Origin: JADLHS01 sp964561105 | GTDB taxonomy: Bacteria; Verrucomicrobiota; Verrucomicrobiia; Limisphaerales; JADLHS01 | Assembly (NCBI GenBank): GCA_964561105.1 | Contig: CAZLOH010000022.1 | Span: 1 to 64,000, forward strand | Reading direction: 5' to 3' | Length of the DNA: 64,000 nt | Shown here: positions 58,710 to 64,000 of the stretch, piece by piece | Position numbering within the stretch: the first letter of the stretch is position 1 | How the letters are laid out: each line of letters opens with the position of its first letter | Notes under the pieces: model-generated | The model's database searches: none | Seen by the model: only the letters and a program-made list of their open reading frames with translations | What the model was told of the DNA's origin: nothing | Position numbers and translations under genes: made by a program

Positions 58710-58711
58710 GG

Positions 58712-59791
58712 TCAGTCCTTCCCGGCCGCCAGCCGCGCCCGCGCCAGGCGCACCGCGTCATGCAGCTTGCGCTCCAGCAGTTTCTTCGGCAGCACCTTCG
58801 TCCAATAGCTGGCGACGTGGATGCCGCTCTTGTTCAACTCCAGCAACTCGACGTGCTGCGCCCGCTGGCCCGCGCACAGAATGATGCCCAGCGGATCGGC
58901 CTCGTCGGGCTCGCACTCGTGGCGCTTCAGCCAGTTCAAGTAGAGTTCCATCTGCCCTTTGTCGCCCGCCTCGAAATTCCGCAGTTTCAAGTCAATCGCC
59001 ACCAGCCGCCGCAGCTTCCGATGGTAGAACAGCAGATCCAGATGGTAATCCTCGTCGTCGATCTGCATCCGCTTCTGCCTCGCCACGAAACAGAATCCCA
59101 CCCCCAGTTCCAGGATGAACGACTCCATCTCGCGCAGGATCGCCGCCTCGATGTCCTGTTCGGCATACGAGTCATGCAGTCGGAGAAAGTCCAGCACGTA
59201 GGGATCGCGGAAGACGAGATCGGGCGTGAGCTTGTCCTCCGTTCGCAACGCGTCGAGTTCCCGTCGGATGAGTTGGTCTGGCTTCTTGGAAAGCGCCGTG
59301 CGCTCGAACAGCATCGAGCCGATCTTCTTCGCCAGCGTTCGCGTGTTCCATTTCTCGATGCGGCACATCTCTGCGTAGAAGTCGCGCTTCAGCGGGTCGT
59401 TGAGAGCGATGACTTGGCGGAAATGTGTCCATCCCAATTGTGTCCGCAGTGCGGACACTATCTCAAAATCAGGAAACACCTCCGCGAACCGGATCATGCG
59501 AAACAGATTCCGCGTGCCAAATCCGCGCCCGAATTCAGCGCTCAATTGTGTCCCCAGTGCGGACACTATTCTCTCCCCATACTCCGCCCGTTTCTCCTTC
59601 AGGATGTCCTGCCGGATGCGCCGGCCGACATGCCAATACAGCGTCACCAACCCGGAGTCCACCGCCCGCGCCACGCCTTCGCGTGCTTGCAGAATCAACT
59701 CGCGCACATCCGCCAGCAGCGAACGGGCGGAAGGCTTCGCCAGTTTGGTGGCGGGCCGCCGGGCCAAGGCCGTGGAGGGTTTTGAGCTCAT
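58712..59791 (-). CDS. DUF1016/YhcG-type PD-(D/E)xK nuclease
   Basis: Start at MSSKPSTALARR because ATG 59791 overlaps the hsdS stop (ATGA). N-terminal DUF1016_N helices (ADVRELILQAREGVARAVDSGLVTLYWHVGRRI, GFGTRNLFRMIRFAEVFPD), then a C-terminal nuclease fold with HLDLLFYHRKLRRLVAIDLKLRNFEAG: a PD-(D/E)xK core of D-x10-15-DLK form. Members commonly sit in type I restriction or phage islands and are proposed to be Holliday-junction or RNA-guided-related nucleases; the role here is unknown. About 359 residues, normal. Confidence 0.9.
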   Translation of the reverse strand: MSSKPSTALARRPATKLAKPSARSLLADVRELILQAREGVARAVDSGLVTLYWHVGRRIRQDILKEKRAEYGERIVSALGTQLSAEFGRGFGTRNLFRMIRFAEVFPDFEIVSALRTQLGWTHFRQVIALNDPLKRDFYAEMCRIEKWNTRTLAKKIGSMLFERTALSKKPDQLIRRELDALRTEDKLTPDLVFRDPYVLDFLRLHDSYAEQDIEAAILREMESFILELGVGFCFVARQKRMQIDDEDYHLDLLFYHRKLRRLVAIDLKLRNFEAGDKGQMELYLNWLKRHECEPDEADPLGIILCAGQRAQHVELLELNKSGIHVASYWTKVLPKKLLERKLHDAVRLARARLAAGKD

Positions 59792-61107
59792 GACGATCTT
59801 GCGGAGTGTAACGAGCCGGACGCTGACGGACAACCGCCCGCTCGCCGCACGTCCGCTTCCGAAATCCGCCGCTGGCCGGTGACGCACTCGTGAATCAGCG
59901 ACTTGCGGTAGGCCGTCAGCGTAGCGATTTGCGATTCGATGACCGTGCAAATCCATTCTTGCTTCGTGTTCTGCGCCTGTATCCGCTCCACTGTTTCACG
60001 CTGGACTGGCAGCGTAGGCAGAGGAATGGAAATGAGGCCGAGTTCCTTGTGGCTCAGGCCCTGGCGTGACGCGCCGGTGAACGACGAAAGCACCTGCCCT
60101 TGCCCCATCGGTGAAGCAAGAAATGCAGCGAGGAATCGGTGGTCTAGCTTGTGGTTCACACGAATGATGCAGACGTGCTGGTTGACGTTCCCTTCGCCGA
60201 AATCATCTGGAATGAAAGTGCAACGGCCAATGGAAGCGCCCGTGATGTTCAGCAACACGTCGCGCGGCTTGAGTTGGCTGTTTGCCATTTCTGCGTGGGT
60301 CTCTGGTGAGATGAGCGCCACATCATCGAGCCTCAAGCCGTCGAAATGCACGTTCTGGCTGCGAAGCAGCGGGATGCCCTCATCAAGGTAGCCAGCCGCT
60401 CCGCCTTCGGGTGTCACACCGCTCCCAATTTTTGTGGCGACATCTTTAATCCTCTCGGCGGGCCAAGTTCCCTCGGAGAAGGCCGCATGGAGTGTTGCTT
60501 TGCGGAGGTCGTCGAGGGTTTCCAGTTGGCGGCGTTTGGCGGCGACCGCCGCGTCAATCGCCGCGCAACTCGCATCCAAATACGCCACGATCCGCTGTTG
60601 GGCTGGCAGCGATGGCAGCGGCATTTGCATCTCTCCGAGGTCACGCTGTCCCAACCCCTGCCGCGAAGCTCCGGTGAAACTCGAAAAGATTTGGTCCTGC
60701 CCCCACGGAGCTGAGAGGCAGTAGGTCAGAAACCTGTGATTGAGCTTTGCCGCTGGGCGGATGATGCACACATGCTGGTTGACGTTCCCCTCACCAAAGC
60801 CATTTGGCACGAACGCGCAACGCCCGATGGACGCTCCAGTGATATTCAGAAGCACATCACCCGAACGCAGCTTCGTGCCGCTCATCTCGTCGTGAGTTTC
60901 CTGGGCGATGTAAGCCACATCGTCGAGCCGCAATCCCTCAAAATGCACGTTTTGGCTTCGGAGCAACGGGATGCCCGCGTCGAGGTAGGACGACGCCCCA
61001 CCTGTCGGCGTTATACCGCTGCCGATCTTGCAGGCGTGGTCCTTGATCCGGTCAATCGGCCACACCGTTTGAGCCGCCAGAGCAGCCGATGCCTGGTCCG
61101 CTTTCAT
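59788..61107 (-). CDS. hsdS: type I restriction specificity subunit with duplicated TRD
   Basis: Start at MKADQASAAL, ATG 61107 overlapping the hsdM stop. Two target-recognition domains are present: residues about 15-180 and 205-375. They are unusually alike: IGSGITPTGGASSYLDAGIPLL versus IGSGVTPEGGAAGYLDEGIPLL, then LRSQNVHFEGLRLDDVA versus LRSQNVHFDGLRLDDVA, LLNITGASIGRC, EGNVNQHVCIIR, SSFTGASRQGL in both. Each is followed by a conserved helix (SLPAQQRIVAYLD, TLPVQRETVERIQ). HsdS sets the DNA sequence methylated and cut by the HsdR/M complex. Two near-identical TRDs predict a palindromic bipartite site. Confidence 0.92.
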   Translation of the reverse strand: MKADQASAALAAQTVWPIDRIKDHACKIGSGITPTGGASSYLDAGIPLLRSQNVHFEGLRLDDVAYIAQETHDEMSGTKLRSGDVLLNITGASIGRCAFVPNGFGEGNVNQHVCIIRPAAKLNHRFLTYCLSAPWGQDQIFSSFTGASRQGLGQRDLGEMQMPLPSLPAQQRIVAYLDASCAAIDAAVAAKRRQLETLDDLRKATLHAAFSEGTWPAERIKDVATKIGSGVTPEGGAAGYLDEGIPLLRSQNVHFDGLRLDDVALISPETHAEMANSQLKPRDVLLNITGASIGRCTFIPDDFGEGNVNQHVCIIRVNHKLDHRFLAAFLASPMGQGQVLSSFTGASRQGLSHKELGLISIPLPTLPVQRETVERIQAQNTKQEWICTVIESQIATLTAYRKSLIHECVTGQRRISEADVRRAGGCPSASGSLHSARSS

Positions 61108-63089
61108 GCGCTCGCCAAGCCCTCCAACATCTTCTCCGCTTCCTTCTCCAACTTCCAGAACTCGGCCAGTAGCTCCTTCGCAGGCGTAGGGGGCTGGTAG
61201 CGGTAGAAGTATTTGTTTGGCAGGATTTCGTAGCCGAGTTGTGAGCTGTCCTCCCAGCGGATGATTGGCTTGGCAATTTCCCGTTTGAGGAACGCCTCGA
61301 TGTCTTCGCCGAACGGGATGTATTCGTCGTCCGCCACGTAGTGCCGGTGCGTCCACTCCACGGACAGGATTTCATCGGCGTCGGCGAACGCGGCTCTGAA
61401 TTTCTTGGCGGCGTTGTCTTTGGCCGTGAGCGCAAGCTCGACGGTTGTCTCCTTTCCCCCCGCCTTCACGCGGGCACGGAAAGTCAGGTCGCTGGCGTAG
61501 AACTCCAGTTCCCTGGCGACGGTAGCTGCGGTGAAAGATTTTTCGTATGGCTCGGTGACGATGGCCGGTTTGTCGTTCTCATCCGTCTGCCAGAACACGA
61601 CGCCGACCTTGTGGTAGGCGAAATCCTCGCGCCGGAAAATCTTCACCTGCTCGTCCGAGTAGTTCTTGGCCCAGCCGTTGAAGTAGCGTTCTTCCACCCA
61701 GGCGCGGTGGGCGTCGGTCATCCGGTTGCGTTTGAAGCTGAAAGCCTTTGGCTCTTTCTCGAACTGCTGGCGGGCGTCAATGAGCATCACGCGCCCGCGA
61801 TGACTGGCGGGCTTTTCGTTCCGCAGCAGCCAGATGTAGGTAAAGATGCCGGTGTTGTAGAACAACTGGTCGGGCAGCATGACGATGGCGTCGAGCCAGT
61901 CGTTTTCAAGAATCCAGCGGCGGATTTCGCTCTCGCCCGAACCGCAGTCGCCATTGGACAGGGGCGAGCCGTTGAAGATGACGGCGATGCGGCTGCCGCC
62001 CTGGTCGGACGGAATCATCTTGGTCAGCATGGTTTGCAGAAAGAGGAGCGCCCCGTCGTTCACGCGGGGCATCCCGGCCCGATAGCGCGTTTTCTCCAGC
62101 TTGCGGGCCTCGGCTTCGTAGCCGTCCTTGCCGCCCCAGGTGACGCCGAAGGGCGGATTGCTCAACATGCGGTTGAAGTTGTATTTGCCTTCCGGCCACT
62201 GGTCGCCCGGCTCTTTCGACTGCGGGTCGTGCGGAATCAGCGAATTGCCGTAGGTGACCTTGGCCTGGCGGTCGTTCTTGATGAGGAGGTCGGCCTGGCA
62301 CACGGCGTAGTTGGTAGGTGAAAGCTCCTGGCCGTGGACCGTGAGGAATGTCTCGACCCGCTCCTTTTCCTCCGGCGTGGCGGCGCGGTCGAGCAGGTGT
62401 TCCTTGCTGACGGACAACATGCCGCCCGTGCCGCCAGCGGGATCGTAAATGGAAAAATGCCGGTCGGGGATTGGGATGTCCAGCAGCTCGACCATCAGCC
62501 GGATGACTTCACGCGGGGTGAAGTGATCCCCGGCCTCCTCGCCGCTTTGTTCGGAGAAGCGCCGGAGCAGTTCCTCGTAGATGTAGCCCATCTCCAGCGG
62601 TGAGATTTTGTCCGGGCCAAGCTCCAGTTCCTTGTATTGATTCAGGATGGGGGCGAGCCGGTTGTTCTTCACCATCTTGCCAATCGTGGCGCGGTAATCG
62701 AAGTGCTCGATGATGTCGTCCACGTTCGGGGAGAAGCCGTTGACGTAGGCGCGGAAGTTTTCCTCCAGGAGCGCATGGTCTTCCTCATAGACCTTGCGGA
62801 GCGTCCAATCGGTCTTGTTCGAGAACGGGCACTGCTTGGGGTTGAGTTCGAGTTCCTTGACCAGCTTGGCGAGTTCCTTCGCGGACAGCTTGGGCCGCTT
62901 GGCGAGCACCTCGGCGGCTTTCTTTTCCCGCCAGTCAATCAACACACACTCCAGGCGGCGGATGACGATGATGGGCAGGATGACGTTCTGGTATTCGTAA
63001 GCCTTGAACTTGCCGCGCAGCCGCTCGGCGGATTTCCAGATGTCACCGGCCAGGTTGTCGAGTTTGGGTTTGTTGATAGCGAGGGACAT
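61104..63089 (-). CDS. hsdM: type I restriction-modification methyltransferase subunit
   Basis: Start at MSLAINKPKLDNLAG (ATG 63089). N-terminal helical HsdM_N (DIWKSAERLRGKFKAYEYQNVILP...RRLECVL), SAM-binding motif I as DPAGGTGGM at about residue 242, motif IV NPPFG (m6A type) at about 313, then DGALLFLQTML. 661 residues; the C-terminal 200 residues (LEFYASDLTFRARVKAGG, EWTHRHYVADDEYIPFGEDI) are typical of this subclass. Methylates adenine at the site chosen by HsdS. First gene of the five-gene operon hsdM-hsdS-DUF1016-hsdR-radC. Confidence 0.94.
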   Translation of the reverse strand: MSLAINKPKLDNLAGDIWKSAERLRGKFKAYEYQNVILPIIVIRRLECVLIDWREKKAAEVLAKRPKLSAKELAKLVKELELNPKQCPFSNKTDWTLRKVYEEDHALLEENFRAYVNGFSPNVDDIIEHFDYRATIGKMVKNNRLAPILNQYKELELGPDKISPLEMGYIYEELLRRFSEQSGEEAGDHFTPREVIRLMVELLDIPIPDRHFSIYDPAGGTGGMLSVSKEHLLDRAATPEEKERVETFLTVHGQELSPTNYAVCQADLLIKNDRQAKVTYGNSLIPHDPQSKEPGDQWPEGKYNFNRMLSNPPFGVTWGGKDGYEAEARKLEKTRYRAGMPRVNDGALLFLQTMLTKMIPSDQGGSRIAVIFNGSPLSNGDCGSGESEIRRWILENDWLDAIVMLPDQLFYNTGIFTYIWLLRNEKPASHRGRVMLIDARQQFEKEPKAFSFKRNRMTDAHRAWVEERYFNGWAKNYSDEQVKIFRREDFAYHKVGVVFWQTDENDKPAIVTEPYEKSFTAATVARELEFYASDLTFRARVKAGGKETTVELALTAKDNAAKKFRAAFADADEILSVEWTHRHYVADDEYIPFGEDIEAFLKREIAKPIIRWEDSSQLGYEILPNKYFYRYQPPTPAKELLAEFWKLEKEAEKMLEGLASA

Positions 63090-63100
63090 GAGAAGAGGAG

Positions 63101-63484
63101 TCAGTTGTTTCCAACCGGGAGAATCTGGGAATGGCGCACGGAGCGGATGTCCACCTTCTGCCGAATCCAGTCCGCGCATTCGCGAGCGACGCGCTTTTGC
63201 TGAAGCTTGTTGGCGAGGTGAAGTCCATTGCCGTCGAGAATGAACGCCTTTTTTTCAGTCTTGTCCGGGTCGAGCGAGGCAATGAAGCGCGGCTCGCCGA
63301 AAAGGAAATCCAAGTGCTCAATCTGGTCGAGCCGATCCTTCCGGGCTTCGTAGGCGTAGATCGTGAAGTAAGCCGAAACCACCGAGAGTCGTGAGCCGGT
63401 CTGAATCTTGGCCTTCAGGAAATCCGCAACGACACCGCGACGGTGGTTGTCCCTGATGCCTGAACTGGTCGCCGGATTTGGCAT
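63101..63484 (-). pseudogene. N-terminal fragment of a PLD-domain helicase
   Basis: MPNPATSSGIRDNHRRGVVADFLK, then GSRLSVVSAYFTIYAYEARKDRL, LDFLFGEPRFIASLDPDKTEKKAFIL and ARECADWIRQKVDIRSVR match the phospholipase-D-like start of large SNF2/DEAD helicases found in defence islands. The family normally continues for over 800 residues; here it stops about 13 codons later, 11 nt before hsdM. A truncated remnant left by island turnover. Confidence 0.7.
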
Positions 63485-63571
63485 TGTCTGGCCCGCATCA
63501 TGGGAAATCCGGTCGAATTGTTCAAACCGTTTCAACTTCAAGTCACGCCAGCGATCTTGTTTCAAATCATT

Positions 63572-63844
63572 TCACGCGCCGCGCCGCCGCGTTGACGTTT
63601 CAAAATGATGCAGGCCGGGATGGTCTTCGTAGTAAGCGATGGTGAAGATGTCGCTCTGATATTTGACGAGTGCTTGTGGCTTGCCCTCGTCGGGCGCCGG
63701 CCCATAGATGATCTTCCCGGCGGAGTCCCGTTGGGGAACGATGTTCGTGTGTCGGTAAATCGGAACCGAAACGCTGCCAACTTTGACGACTTCGAGTGGC
63801 TTCCCGTTCTTCCGGTTTTTGGCTTCGGCAGGGTGCGTTTTCAT
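63572..63844 (-). pseudogene. N-terminal fragment of a tyrosine integrase
   Basis: MKTHPAEAKNRKNGKPLEVVKVGSV is followed by VPIYRHTNIV, then KPQALVKYQSDIFTIAYYED and LHHFETSTRRR. A short basic start, a VKVGxVxVxIY strand and the YxxFxxxYY arm-domain pattern are typical of verrucomicrobial tyrosine recombinases. It stops after 90 codons, far short of the catalytic RHRY domain. Its position 63 nt past the 3' end of ssrA is the usual place for a tmRNA-targeting integrase. Confidence 0.6.
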
Positions 63845-63906
63845 GCCGGAACTGCCCCGTCTTTGTCCCGTCAAGTCAACAACAATCACAAAACTCCTGT
63901 AATTGT

Positions 63907-64000
63907 TGGTGGAGGCGGGGGGAGTTGAACCCCCGTCCCAAGTCAACCTACCAGCCGCGCCTACATGCTTAGTCCGGGGTGGGTTGTCGGCTACAGGATG
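63907..64000 (-). ncRNA. ssrA: tmRNA (3' part; 5' end beyond window)
   Basis: Reading the minus strand, the tRNA-like 3' end is seen: T arm GGGGG-UUCAACU-CCCCC, acceptor 3' strand GCCUCC-A-CCA, preceded by GACTTGGGACGGGGG and the pseudoknot-type CGGACTAAGCATGTAG upstream. tmRNA rescues stalled ribosomes by trans-translation. The gene runs off the window at 64000, so tag peptide and 5' half cannot be checked. Its 3' end is the probable attachment site of the adjacent island. Confidence 0.9.

Overview
The window looks like a chromosomal segment of a Verrucomicrobia-type bacterium (Pedosphaera/Limisphaera-like; inferred from gene style, no search run). The signs are moderately high GC, many dispersed palindromic repeats, secreted PA14 / lamin-tail / CotH / LamG proteins, tandem Gfo/Idh/MocA oxidoreductases and a DUF1080 hydrolase.

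Region 1 (about 1-20 kb) is the unusual part. Some twenty tRNA-like genes, nearly all on the + strand, are interspersed with RNA-repair and RNA-conflict genes. These are an rtcB pseudogene of the release-factor-associated type, an intact rtcB, a third rtcB fragment, a slipin (SPFH/band 7), a possible ClpP-fold protein, a DIP1984-like coiled-coil protein, a VapBC-type PIN toxin pair with its own inverted-repeat operator, an HNH protein that lost zinc cysteines, a zinc-ribbon protein with a HEPN-like R-x4-H motif, and several unknown genes. The cloverleaves have good acceptor and anticodon stems and mostly encode CCA. However, almost all lack the D-loop GG and have G instead of U at T-loop position 55, five have C33, a Leu-anticodon RNA has a short variable loop and a Thr-anticodon RNA a long one. 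I infer a tRNA-mimic (decoy or repair substrate) array coupled to RtcB, not a normal translation set.

Region 2 (20-36 kb) encodes secreted proteins: a DUF1080 hydrolase, a 1329-residue PA14 protein and a ~3500-residue CotH/lamin-tail/Ig-repeat protein interrupted by a 100-N assembly gap inside 285-nt tandem repeats. infC follows.

Region 3 (37-39.5 kb) is repeat-rich with two decayed IS110-type transposase pieces. Region 4 (39.5-53.4 kb) is housekeeping: two Gfo/Idh/MocA genes, lpxD, a PBP4-type dacB, a DUF1232-like gene, a pilB pair, fabG/fabD, a RodZ-like gene, pgsA and rimO. Several of these ORFs carry palindromic repeats inside their reading frames.

Region 5 (53.4-64 kb, all minus strand) is a degraded defence island at the 3' end of ssrA (tmRNA): a truncated integrase, a truncated PLD-type helicase, then a tightly coupled operon hsdM-hsdS-DUF1016 nuclease-hsdR-radC, and an AbiE-like pair whose toxin gene is cut off at the start of rimO.
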